Below are positions 45,385 through 54,900 of a stretch of 64,000 nt of DNA, in pieces. The translations under genes and the position numbers were made by a program. Position 1 is the stretch's first letter. Every line of letters begins with the position of its first letter. Below the pieces are notes generated by a model. It saw nothing but the letters and a program-made list of their open reading frames with translations. It was not told the origin of the DNA and searched no databases. The DNA comes from Akkermansiaceae bacterium (lineage in GTDB: Bacteria > Verrucomicrobiota > Verrucomicrobiia > Verrucomicrobiales > Akkermansiaceae), in the NCBI GenBank assembly GCA_017798145.1, contig CP059069.1, positions 1,101,226 through 1,165,225 on the forward strand. Direction: 5' to 3'.

Positions 45385-45430
45385 TCTCTCTGCGCCCCTT
45401 CGCGACCTCTGCGCCTCTGCGGTGAAAATC
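45385..45430. repeat. right terminal inverted repeat of the GxxExxY cassette
   Basis: TCTCTCTGCGCCCCTTCGCG then ACCTCTGCGCCTCTGCGGTG ending AAAATCA; inverted partner of the repeat at 44928-44971. The TGA stop of the upstream metH domain gene lies at its outer edge. Confidence 0.75.
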
Positions 45431-46517
45431 ATCTCGACACTTGCCTCGGAGCCACGCCCCTGACCCCTTCGGCGATGGCGCGGACGTGTTCCGGGGTGTT
45501 TCCGCAGCAACCGCCCGCGAAGTTGATCAGGCCGCTTTCCGCGAAGCCTTTCATGAACTCCTTCATGTGCGGAGGCTCCAGATCGAAGCCGGTCGGAGCC
45601 AGCGGATTGGGCAAGCCCGCGTTCGGATAGGCGGAAACATAGGTCTGCGCCACCTCGGAGAGTTCCTCCAGAAACGGCCGCATGAGATCCGGGCCGAGCG
45701 AGCAGTTCAGTCCGATGGCGAGCGGCTTCACGTGCATGAAAGCATTCCAGAGCGCTTCCACCTTCTGCGCGGAAATCATCGTTTCACCTCCCAGCCCAAC
45801 GGCTGCTGAAATGATCACCGGAAGTTTCACCCCGTCCTCATCGAAAACCTCCCGCACCGCCACCGCCGCGGCCTTGGCGTTGAGGGAATCGAAGATCGTC
45901 TCGATCATCAGGATGTCACAGCCGCCCTCGATCAGCCCCCTCACCTGCATCCGGTAGGCTTCTAGCACCTGGTCGAAAGTCACCACCCGGAATGCCGCGT
46001 CCTCGGCGTCCGGCGAGTTGCTCAGGGAAACGGTCAGCGGCCCGATCGCGCCGGCGACGTAGCGTTTCACACCGGTGTCCGTGCCGACATCGTCCGCCAT
46101 CTTGCGTGCGAGTTGGGAGCCTTTCACGTTCATGTCCCACGCGAGCTCGTTGAGGAAATCGTCCTCCAGGATTTTCTGGAAAAACTCCGGATCTTTCCGC
46201 CCGCCCTTTTCGCGGGGATCCTCCACGAAAAACTCGCTCTGCGCGATGCCAGTCGCCGAAAAGGTGTTGGTCTCGCAGATATCCGAGCCCGCCTCGTAGA
46301 AACGCCGGTGGATGTCTGCGATCACATCCGGGCGGGTGATCGAAAGGATGTCCCCGTTGTTCAGCAGATCCTTGTCGTTTTTCGCAAACCTCTCCCCGCG
46401 CGCCGCCGTCTCGTCCAGCCCGTAGGTCCGGATCGTCGTCCCCATCGCCCCGTCGAGCACCAAGATCCGCTCCCCAAGGCTTTTTTCCAATTCCGCTGTG
46501 AAATCCTCCTGCGCCAT
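45429..46517 (-). CDS. metH: methionine synthase, homocysteine-methyltransferase domain
   Basis: A 362-residue domain that activates homocysteine on zinc as the first module of B12-dependent methionine synthase. It has RILVLDGAMGTTIRTYGLDE, ETNTFSATGIAQSEF, MIETIFDSLNAKAA, IGLNCSLGPDLM (first zinc Cys) and FAGGCCGNTPEHVRAIAEGV (two further Cys). It ends after RGVAPRQVSR, exactly where the linker to the folate domain begins in fused MetH, and the GxxExxY cassette follows. It must act in trans with the protein encoded at 41486-44914. No SAM or cobalamin riboswitch was recognised upstream. Confidence 0.93.
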   Translation of the reverse strand: MAQEDFTAELEKSLGERILVLDGAMGTTIRTYGLDETAARGERFAKNDKDLLNNGDILSITRPDVIADIHRRFYEAGSDICETNTFSATGIAQSEFFVEDPREKGGRKDPEFFQKILEDDFLNELAWDMNVKGSQLARKMADDVGTDTGVKRYVAGAIGPLTVSLSNSPDAEDAAFRVVTFDQVLEAYRMQVRGLIEGGCDILMIETIFDSLNAKAAAVAVREVFDEDGVKLPVIISAAVGLGGETMISAQKVEALWNAFMHVKPLAIGLNCSLGPDLMRPFLEELSEVAQTYVSAYPNAGLPNPLAPTGFDLEPPHMKEFMKGFAESGLINFAGGCCGNTPEHVRAIAEGVRGVAPRQVSR

Positions 46518-46599
46518 GCAGGGAAACTATCCGCCTGAAACGACCATTCAAGAATCAAATCATCAAATCACGATATGACGATGGGTAGGATGAGCTTTC

Positions 46600-46959
46600 T
46601 TGACCCACCACCAAGAAAAGGATGTGGATATCCCCGCATGGAAAGCGCGGTGTTCATTTCGTCCGTCACCCACCATGTGCCAATGTCATGGGGCGCTCCA
46701 TTCCGCAAATCCATCCCGGCACTTGGGTCTCTTTGGGTTTTTGACCAATGCGGCCACCATCCTTTCGCTCTCGAAAAACTCCTCCATTTCCACCCCCAGG
46801 ATTCGACAGGATATCGCCTCCAAAGCCACCCTCATCGCCTCGCCCGACACGCTCATCGCCGGCCACGCCATCGGGCACGGACTCTCCCCGGTCACCGGAA
46901 ACACCCGCGTGTTTTCCCACACCGAGGGACTGAAGCTGGAAAACTGGGTCGAATCCTGA
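46600..46959 (+). pseudogene. possible 3' remnant of an unidentified gene
   Basis: The second half of this frame (ISTPRIRQDIASKATLIASP, AGHAIGHGLSPVTGNTRVFS, KLENWVES) has the strong third-position C/G bias of real genes here, while the first half does not. It looks like the C-terminal remnant of a gene whose 5' part is lost. Not recognised. The remaining bases of the 46518-47017 gap hold nothing identifiable apart from probable promoters of the divergent metH and synthetase genes. Confidence 0.35.
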
Positions 46960-47017
46960 TTATCTCCGTGTATCCTGTGGAAAAATCCGCATCAATTCCC
47001 TCGGAAACTCTCCAAAA

Positions 47018-49156
47018 ATGTCCGCCATCCAAATCCTCCACCCAGAACGCATCCCCTCCACCGGCTTCCTGGCCATCCCGGGACGGCTCGAATTCAACCA
47101 GCTCCTGCATCTCGAAAAGCAGTTCTCCGGCAGGAAAATCACCTACCTCATTGAGGAAGACGACCAGCACGATCCCGCCCTGCGCTCCCACATGGAGAAA
47201 TCCGGCTCCGGGGCGATCTTTTCCCGCAAGGACAAGAACCCAGCCGTCGCCGGCAAGGAATTCGCCGAATTCCTAAGGGACAACGGAATCCTGCTCTTCG
47301 TCCCCGGCCGTGCTGCCACCCGGCCTGCGACAGCCATCCACATCCCCTCCAGCCATCTCATCACCCTGACTTCCTTCGGCCTGCCTATCCTGCCCATCGC
47401 GCTCGATTGCCCGCGCGAGTCCTGCCTGGCCATCGAGAAAATCTCCTCCCTGCCCCTTGCTGTCATCGCCTTTGCCGAGGCGATCCCGCCCAAGGACTCC
47501 TCCGTCCCCACCCTCCAGGCCGCATTGTTCGGAGCCTTCTCGGATGCCTATTCCAAGCGCGCCATCCTCTCCACCTCGCTCGCCACCGCACTCCTCCATG
47601 GCCTGAAAAACAATCCCGGCGATCGCCTCATCGACGGGGCGGACGACATGGTGCTTCCCTTTTCCAAGATACTTCCGGTCGCCATCGCCCTCGCCCAACA
47701 CATCCGCGAGGAGACCGACAAGCCACGCGTCGCCATCGTCCTGCCACCCGGCAAGGGCGGACTGATCGCCAACCTCGCCGTCCTCTTCGCCGGAAAAATC
47801 CCGGTGAACCTCAATTTCACCGCCTCCCACAACGCGATCCGCTCCTCGATCCGCCAGGCGGACGTCGACCGCTTCATCACCGCGGATCCTTTCGTCCGCA
47901 AAGTCTCCACCTTCCCCTGGCCGCCGAACCGCGACCTCATTTTCATCGAGCGCACCATCCCTGAGCTGAAGAAATCCATCGTGAAATGGGCTTTCCTCAC
48001 CAAACTCCTCCCCACCTCCGCCATCGCCGCAATCCTCGGCCTCAACAAACGCCGCAACAACGACGAGGCCGTCCTGCTTTTCACCTCCGGCTCCTCCGGC
48101 GAACCCAAGGGCGTCCCGCTCTCCCACCGCAACGTACTCGCCAACGTCGCCCAGTTCGCGTCCCGCCTCAACATCGGCAGCGAAGCCTCCCTCCTCGGCT
48201 GCCTGCCACTCTTCCACTCCTTCGGCTGCACCGTCACCCTCTGGTATCCCGTCATCGAGGGCATCAACATCGTCACCTACCCCTCTCCGCTGGAGACAAA
48301 ACGCCTCGCCGAGCTCATCTCCCTCCACCAGGTCAACGTCCTTCTCGCCACCCCCACATTCCTGCGCGGATACATGAAGCGCATCGACCCCGCCCAGCTC
48401 GAGTCCCTCAAGCTCGTCGTCACCGGAGCGGAAAAACTCCCGCAAAACCTCGCCGATGCGTTCGAGGAAAAGTTCGGAGTCCGCCCCATGGAAGGCTACG
48501 GCCTAACCGAGACCTCACCCGCCACCAACGTCAACCTCCCCGAGCCGGCCACGGAAAGCGGTGCCCACACCATGCCCGCCCTCCGCAACGGTTCGGTCGG
48601 CCAGCTCCTCCCCGGCATCGCGATCCGCCTGACAGACGCAGCCACCGAGCAGCCCGTCCCCCTCGACCAACCCGGCATCATCATCCTCAAGGGGCCTAAC
48701 ATTTTCCCCGGATACCTCCGCGACGAAAAACGCAGCAAGGAAGTCCTCTCCGAGGACGGCTGGTTCAAGACCGGCGATGTCGGTTTCCTCGATGCCGATG
48801 GATTCCTCCACATCCAGGGACGGATCTCGCGCTTCTCCAAGATCGCCGGGGAAATGGTCCCCCACGAAACCATCGAGTCCGCCATCAACCAGGTGTTGAA
48901 CCTCGACTCGGAAACCGAACGCAAGATCGCCATCGTCGGAGTCCCTGACGAGCAGAAGGGCGAGGCCATCGTCCTGCTCTCCACGATCGCCGGCGTCGCC
49001 CTCGAGCAGGAGTGCATCGACCTCCGCTACAAGCTCCTCGACCACGGCCTCACCTCCCTCTGGTGCCCCCGCCTCATCGTCCCCGTCGATGAAATCCCCC
49101 TCCTCGCCTCCGGCAAGCTCGATATAAAAACCTGCCAGGAACTCGCGGGCCGGTAG
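47018..49156 (+). CDS. acyl-ACP/acyl-CoA synthetase, Aas-like, with degenerate acyltransferase domain
   Basis: A 712-residue AMP-forming ligase. The C-terminal part (from about 225) has the adenylation motifs LLFTSGSSGEPKGVPLSHRN, EGYGLTETSPATNVN, and GWFKTGDVGFLDADGFLHIQGR. The N-terminal 200 residues follow the layout of the PlsC acyltransferase of Aas-type proteins (start TGFLAIPGRLEFNQLLHL, later LLFVPGRAATR), but neither the HxxxxD nor an EGT motif is present, so that half is probably inactive. It would activate fatty acids for lysophospholipid or storage lipid repair. Start at MSAIQILHPERIP. Confidence 0.85.
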   Translation: MSAIQILHPERIPSTGFLAIPGRLEFNQLLHLEKQFSGRKITYLIEEDDQHDPALRSHMEKSGSGAIFSRKDKNPAVAGKEFAEFLRDNGILLFVPGRAATRPATAIHIPSSHLITLTSFGLPILPIALDCPRESCLAIEKISSLPLAVIAFAEAIPPKDSSVPTLQAALFGAFSDAYSKRAILSTSLATALLHGLKNNPGDRLIDGADDMVLPFSKILPVAIALAQHIREETDKPRVAIVLPPGKGGLIANLAVLFAGKIPVNLNFTASHNAIRSSIRQADVDRFITADPFVRKVSTFPWPPNRDLIFIERTIPELKKSIVKWAFLTKLLPTSAIAAILGLNKRRNNDEAVLLFTSGSSGEPKGVPLSHRNVLANVAQFASRLNIGSEASLLGCLPLFHSFGCTVTLWYPVIEGINIVTYPSPLETKRLAELISLHQVNVLLATPTFLRGYMKRIDPAQLESLKLVVTGAEKLPQNLADAFEEKFGVRPMEGYGLTETSPATNVNLPEPATESGAHTMPALRNGSVGQLLPGIAIRLTDAATEQPVPLDQPGIIILKGPNIFPGYLRDEKRSKEVLSEDGWFKTGDVGFLDADGFLHIQGRISRFSKIAGEMVPHETIESAINQVLNLDSETERKIAIVGVPDEQKGEAIVLLSTIAGVALEQECIDLRYKLLDHGLTSLWCPRLIVPVDEIPLLASGKLDIKTCQELAGR

Positions 49157-49283
49157 CCGTGGCGGCGGATTGCATATTCCGGGAATCGGCCGGCAGCGGC
49201 AAGCTGCGGCCGCCTTCCACTGTTCCTTGAAAGTTACGCCACCGCAGCCACGTTTACGCTCACGGAAAATCCGAACCACCATC

Positions 49284-51389
49284 ATGAGAACCAGAAATCC
49301 ATTCCAAGCCCTGCTCCTCGGCGCGGCCATCGCCCTCGCGCCGGGCATCGCCTCCGCAAAGCCCAGGCAGCAAGCCGATGCCCCCTTGACCGAATCCGGT
49401 GAAACGCTGCTTCAGGGCTACGAAAAAGCGCTGGGGACACTCACTGCGGAAATCACTGCAAACCTCCCCAAGGTTGACGCCCGAAAGGAAGCCGCCTTCA
49501 AGGCCGCGATCGAGGCCACCGGCAAGGCCGAGGCCGCAGCCTCCGCCACCCAGCAGGCACTCGCCAAGGTGAATTCCGGCAAAGCCCTGGTCGATCATGC
49601 CAAGAACAAGTGGATCGGCGGAGCCGAAAAAGGCATCGCCCAAGCCCAGGCCGCGCTGAAAAAAGCCACCACCGACGCCGAGCGCGAGGCTGCGAAAAAG
49701 GATCTGGCCAACTGGGAGAAGAACAAGCAGGAGGGCCTTGCAGCCCTCAGGGAGCGCCAGGCCGCATGGGACAAGGCCAAGGCCGATGAACCCAAGCTTG
49801 CAAAGGCGAACGAAGCCGCACAAGCCGCCCTCACCAAAGCCCGCGCCGACGAGTTGGCCGCCGCCACATCCCTCCTCGCGGATCTCGCCCCCGTACTATC
49901 CACCGGCAACCACGATCCCAAGCTCGCCAAATGTGTGGCGATGATCCACGCCACCCCACGTGGCCTCGCCGCCTTCGCCCAGCAGGGAGCCGCTCACGCG
50001 GCGCTCATCGACGAGCTCTTTGCCAACGACTCCCTCATCGTCGAGATGCTCGTCGCCGGCGGCGCAAAATTCGGCGAATACGGCCGGGCCATGGAAATTT
50101 TTTCCCAAATCAACAAGGCCAGCAGCAAGGCCGCCGATGGCAACCTGCGCCGCCTCGCACTGGCGACCGCCCTCGAGCACGCCCGCCCCATCAACGCAAA
50201 CAATCCCAAGGAGGCAACCGACGCGCCGGCCACCATCGATCCGGTCAACCGCTACCTCCACTACGAGAAAGCCTTCCTCGCCGGCGAGCTCGATCCCGCA
50301 TTCAAGGAATTCACCACTTGGGAATACCGCCACGCCATCAATTGCGATTCCCCCGACGAGATCCTCGCATGGGGTCGCGAAATGCTCCGCAACTACCGCC
50401 CCGATCACATCTACAACAACGACTACGGCTGGCGCTACGTTGCCGCCGTAAAAAGCGAAGTCCCCTACGGTTCACAGAACGTCCAGTACGACGAGCCCTC
50501 CCTCCAGCAGCACCAGAACATCATACGCAACGGCGGTGTCTGCGGTCGCCGCGCATTCTTCGGACGCTTCATGCTCCGCTGCTTCGGCATCCCCACATGG
50601 GGCGTCACCCAGAAAGCCCACGCCGCCGTGAGCCACTGGACACCCAAAGGCTGGGTCGTCAACCTCGGTGCCGGATTCCAACACAGCTGGTGGGACAAGG
50701 ACGAGGTCTCGATGAGCGGAAACCAGTTCCTGCTCGACACCCAGGCACGCGCCCACGGCACCGAGGAATACCTGAAAGTGCTCCGCGCAGAATGGATCAG
50801 CCGCATCCTCGGCGAGCAGGCCTATAACGAGCGCCGGAAAATTGACGGCGGCTTCTGGAGCGGCATGGCCCGTTACCAGAGGAAACTTCTCGCAGCAACC
50901 GCCGTCACCCTCGGCCCCCTCGGCCAGGAGCTTGGCGAGGCCAATGAGCGCGAGCAAAAAGTCGCTTCCGACACCGTCTCCGCTGCGGATCAGGATATCA
51001 TCGTGAAAGACGGCAACGTCACCATCCCCGCCGTCGCCCATGGGAAGTCATCCGGAAAAGCCGCCGCCATGAAAAGCTTCGGCGGGGGCATGCAAGTCCA
51101 CTTCCTCGGCGGAGCCACCGCCGACTACGAGTTCGAACTCCCCTTCTCCGGGAAATACCTGCTCACCGCAAAAGTCGCCACCGTCCAGACCGGACAGCAA
51201 TTCACCTTCGCCGTGAACGATTCCAAGCAACCCGTGGAAACCCCCGTCCCATACACCCTGGGCATGTGGCAGCAGTCGGAACCCATCGAACTCTCCCTCG
51301 ACAAAGGCAAGAACACCCTACACTTCCAACTCAAGCAAGGCAGCCGCGGGGTCACCGTAAAGGAGTTCACGCTCACGGAAGTGAAGTGA
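49284..51389 (+). CDS. secreted transglutaminase-like protein with coiled coil
   Basis: A 701-residue exported protein. Signal peptide MRTRNPFQALLLGAAIALAPGIASA; a long Ala/Lys/Glu coiled coil at about 60-210; a helical region; then a transglutaminase-like core at about 410-480 with NGGVCGRRAFFGRF (Cys), KAHAAVSHWTPKGW (His) and SWWDKDE (Asp). A C-terminal beta-sandwich (about 600-701, DYEFELPFSGKYLLTAKV to HFQLKQGSRGVTVKEFTL) looks like a carbohydrate-binding module. It may cross-link or cleave cell-surface polymers. The frame opens earlier, but the signal peptide sets the start. Confidence 0.75.
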   Translation: MRTRNPFQALLLGAAIALAPGIASAKPRQQADAPLTESGETLLQGYEKALGTLTAEITANLPKVDARKEAAFKAAIEATGKAEAAASATQQALAKVNSGKALVDHAKNKWIGGAEKGIAQAQAALKKATTDAEREAAKKDLANWEKNKQEGLAALRERQAAWDKAKADEPKLAKANEAAQAALTKARADELAAATSLLADLAPVLSTGNHDPKLAKCVAMIHATPRGLAAFAQQGAAHAALIDELFANDSLIVEMLVAGGAKFGEYGRAMEIFSQINKASSKAADGNLRRLALATALEHARPINANNPKEATDAPATIDPVNRYLHYEKAFLAGELDPAFKEFTTWEYRHAINCDSPDEILAWGREMLRNYRPDHIYNNDYGWRYVAAVKSEVPYGSQNVQYDEPSLQQHQNIIRNGGVCGRRAFFGRFMLRCFGIPTWGVTQKAHAAVSHWTPKGWVVNLGAGFQHSWWDKDEVSMSGNQFLLDTQARAHGTEEYLKVLRAEWISRILGEQAYNERRKIDGGFWSGMARYQRKLLAATAVTLGPLGQELGEANEREQKVASDTVSAADQDIIVKDGNVTIPAVAHGKSSGKAAAMKSFGGGMQVHFLGGATADYEFELPFSGKYLLTAKVATVQTGQQFTFAVNDSKQPVETPVPYTLGMWQQSEPIELSLDKGKNTLHFQLKQGSRGVTVKEFTLTEVK

Positions 51390-51441
51390 CCATGGAAGGG
51401 CTGGATCCTGTGCCCGGCAAGCCGGGCCATATCCTCCATTC

Positions 51442-51858
51442 CTATCCGGCGGCAGAATGCATACCCTCCTGGGCCAAGGATGCCTTCCAAGGCTCCAGTT
51501 GATCCACCGCCACGTGGATCTCGCCCTCGGCGGAACATGGGGTGATGATGGCGATGAATTTCAGATCCCGGTCGGTGCGGTTGAACGTGGCGTGGACGGC
51601 ACTCTTCGGCACATACACCGATGACCCGGGGCCGAGCGACTGTTTCTCCTGCTCCAGCCATTGCTCCGCCTCGCCCTCGATCACGTAGATCACCTCTTCC
51701 TTGTTCGGGTGGGTGTGGAAGGCATGGCAGCCGCCGGGCGGGATCGTGCAGTGGACGACGAGGAGATCATCGGTGGGCGTGAGGCCGGGCTTGGAGTGCC
51801 AGATGTGGTCGCGGCCGTCTATGGTCTCGGTCGAGGCGGTGTGGGCGTGGGTGAACAT
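51442..51858 (-). CDS. cupin domain protein
   Basis: A 138-residue single-cupin protein. PGGCHAFHTHPNKEEVIYVIEGEAE is cupin motif 1 with the metal-binding His-x-His and Glu, and GPGSSVYVPKSAVHATFNRTD is motif 2 with the last His. No signal peptide. A small-molecule isomerase, oxygenase or ligand sensor; the substrate cannot be told. It is followed by 3' to 3' convergence with the transglutaminase-like gene and lies 44 bases after the large dehydrogenase gene, with heptamer repeats in the gap. Confidence 0.85.
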   Translation of the reverse strand: MFTHAHTASTETIDGRDHIWHSKPGLTPTDDLLVVHCTIPPGGCHAFHTHPNKEEVIYVIEGEAEQWLEQEKQSLGPGSSVYVPKSAVHATFNRTDRDLKFIAIITPCSAEGEIHVAVDQLEPWKASLAQEGMHSAAG

Positions 51859-51865
51859 GGTAATA

Positions 51866-51898
51866 AGTGGCTAGTGCCAAGTGAGCAGTGATCAGTGG
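51866..51898. repeat. AGTGATC-type heptamer tract
   Basis: AGTGGCTAGTGCCAAGTGAG followed by CAGTGATCAGTGG lies just after the large dehydrogenase stop. Same low-complexity family as the scar in the methyltransferase fragments and the arrays around 30332 and 30795. Confidence 0.7.
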
Positions 51899-51902
51899 AA
51901 GA

Positions 51903-54900
51903 TCATTTTCCGGAAACCCATTGGACGGCGTTGGTGATTATCGTTTGGTAGTTGGGGTTGGCGTGGGATTTGTCGTCGTGGCCGTGGGTGTAGGCGACGA
52001 TGCGTGCCTTCGGGTCGTTGACGATCCAGAGGGCGGGGTGGCGGTCGGGGCTTTTGCCGTCGGGCTGGTTCTCGATGAGTGTGGTGTGGCCGTCCTTGCT
52101 GGAGAATCTGAAGTGGTAGGACTCGTCGGCGATGGTGAAGGATTCCGGAACACCTTTGAGGATGGGGTGATCGGCGGAAGCGATGCGCTCCGCGTCCACA
52201 TCCCCTTTGCCGTGGGCTTTCGTTTCACCGGCGACGAAGCGTTCGTTGTAGCCCTTCCACGGGTGCGACCATGTGGCGGCGTGGAGGAGGAGTATCCCCT
52301 TCCCTGCGTCGGCGAAATCGTGGAGGGCTTTCTGGAATTCCGGGGTGCCCCATTGGTCGTGGTTTCCGGAGAAAACGAGGACATCCGCCTTGGGCATGGC
52401 ATCGAGCGCCTCGGCGAGGTTCATGGTGCCGATCACATCCGCGCCGGTCTTGGAAAGTGTCGCGCGATCCGTGGCGATGAAATCGCGCGGGAAATGGTGC
52501 GAAGATCCCGCGCCGACGAGGAGTACGCGCAAGCTTTCGTCCGTCCTGCGAGGTTCGAGGAATTTCTGCCCGGTGGCGGCGGTGCTGTCCGGCGGCAGAT
52601 CGGACAGGCTGGTCTCGGGAGCGGCCTCCTTCTTTTCCTCCGTGCCGAGACGCGCTCTGTCAGCGGCTCCCATGTAGGCGATGATGTCGCGGATGTTCTT
52701 TGCGCCGAGACCTTCGAGCCCTTCCGGCATGAGCGAGCGGCGGGTGTTCTCGCGGATCCTGATGTCCGATTTCCGAATCTCCATCTCGCCGCCCTGGTTG
52801 CGGATGGCGACGGTGGTCGCGTTCTCCGAGGTCACCGTGCCGGCGATGGACTTGCCGTCGTTGGTGGTGATGTTCCACTGCCAGAAACTCGGATCGACCT
52901 CAAGGTTCGGGTTGACGATGTGACCCAGAAGCTCCGCAGGGGCATGGGTTCCCATCCCGGTCAGGGCGGGGCCGACCTGGCTGGTGCCGAGATCGCCGAA
53001 CTGGTGGCAGACGGCGCAGGCGGCGGTGAACACGGCCTTGCCGTTCCCAACATCCGCCGGTTTGGAAAGCTCGGGTAGGAGGCTTGCGATGATCTCGTTC
53101 TTCTCCCGCAGGCCGGGACGGAGCTTGTCGTTCATCTGCCTGGCTTTCCCCAGAACCTTCCCATCCGGATGGCTGAACAGGCGGGAAATGTCGCTCGGCG
53201 AAAGCTCCCCCACCTGCATCCGCCCCCCCTCGATCTCCTCCAGGAGTTTCAGCGTGGCTCCCGGATGTTTCACGATTCCCTCGAAGGCCGCGATACGCAG
53301 CGGTTCCGCGATCTGAGCGAAGGCGAGCGCCAGTTTGACGACCTCCGGGGAATCGGCGTAGGCGGAAATGATCGCGAGGTTCATCGGGCTGGCCGTGGCC
53401 TTGGCGTCCCTGACCATGGCCATCGTGGAATCCAGCGCCTCCTTGTTGCCGATGGAAATCAGCGACTTCGCCGCCGCGATCCGCTCGGCCTCCGTGGCGG
53501 ATTCGCCGGACAGATCCGCGACGAGCTGGGCGACCCGTTTTTTCACTGCGGCATCGAGTTCGCCGCTCTCATCGAAGCGCTTGATGAGGGAAATGGCGGC
53601 GGAGGAAGTCCCGGGGTCTTCCAGCAGTTTCACCAAGGAGGATTCCAACGGCGAGTCGAGTGCGACCTTGCCCGTTTTGGCGGCAACGATTTCCTGGAGG
53701 ATCGTCGCGCGCAGGCTCGATCCTTCGGCCGTCACGCTTCCGGCGACCGCCTGGATCAGCTCGGAAACGTGTTGCGGCGAATCGCCCGAAAGCGCGGAGC
53801 GCACGAGATTGCCGGCCAGTTGTTCGGTGTTTCCCGGCGCGGAGGAGCCGAGGCAATCGGTGATCACGGCGACGGGATTCTCGCTGGCCGCGGCGATCAG
53901 GGCGGACTTCGTCCAGTTGTCCTTCGCTTCGGAAAAAGCGGCGATGAGTTGCTTGCGGTCTTCGGCGGATTCCGGATTCCGGAATTTTCCGTAGGTCGCC
54001 ATGGCCTCGGAGCCGGTCTTGGCCTGCGGCGGATTTCCCGCCTCGCGGAGCAGGCGCATGGCGGTCTGGCGGGTGTGCCCGTTCGGGCTGCCGAGAGCGG
54101 CCTTGACCGAGTCCGGGCTGCCCTTGTCGATCACCGGCACTCCGATTTTCTTCGCCTGCTTGTGCTGGATGCGCCAGATCCGCCCGAAGTAATGGTCGCG
54201 ATCCGGCCTGACCGCCGCGTTCGCCGGATTGTGTTTCGGGCCGCGGGTGTCGTTGTGGATCACCGCCTGGTTGTAGAAATCGATCACATACAGCGCGCCG
54301 TCAGGACCGATGCGGGTATCGATGGGGCGGAACCAGAGATCGCTGCTGCGGATGAACTCGGTTTCCTCCCTGCCCTTTTCCTTTTCCGCGGTGTAGGTGA
54401 TGCCATCCGGCCTCACGAAATAGTGGCTGACGATGTTGATCGTCGGCTCCCCGGTGAAGTAGCTCAGGTTCCATTTCTCCGGCCAAGCCCCGCCCTCATA
54501 GACAGCGCAACCCGCGGCGGCGGTGTAGGAGCCGACCCAGTCGATCTGCCGGTAGGCGGCCTGCTGCCAATCCATGAGCGGATAGGTTCTCTGCCCCGCT
54601 ACCATCCCGTGGAAACTTTCCGTCCCTGGCAATTTCCCTTTCTGGAGAACGCTCTCGGGCAGCACGGTATGGAAGAAGACGACGCCACTGGTCGGCTGGG
54701 TCCAGAAAACCTGGCCGTCGGTGCCCATGCAGAGTCCCCAGGTGTTGCCGCGCTTGCTGGAATACATCTCGATCTCCGTACCGTCGGGTTTGAAACGAAC
54801 CACGCCGGAGCCGATGTTCACGGGTGGCTTTTCGGGTGCACCGAGGCATTTCACATTTCCGGCGGAATAGCCGTGGGTGGCATAGATCCAACCGTCCAGC

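Noticed and set aside
46518-46600. SAM or cobalamin riboswitch before metH
   Set aside because: The short AT-rich leader has none of the expected stems or conserved core bases.
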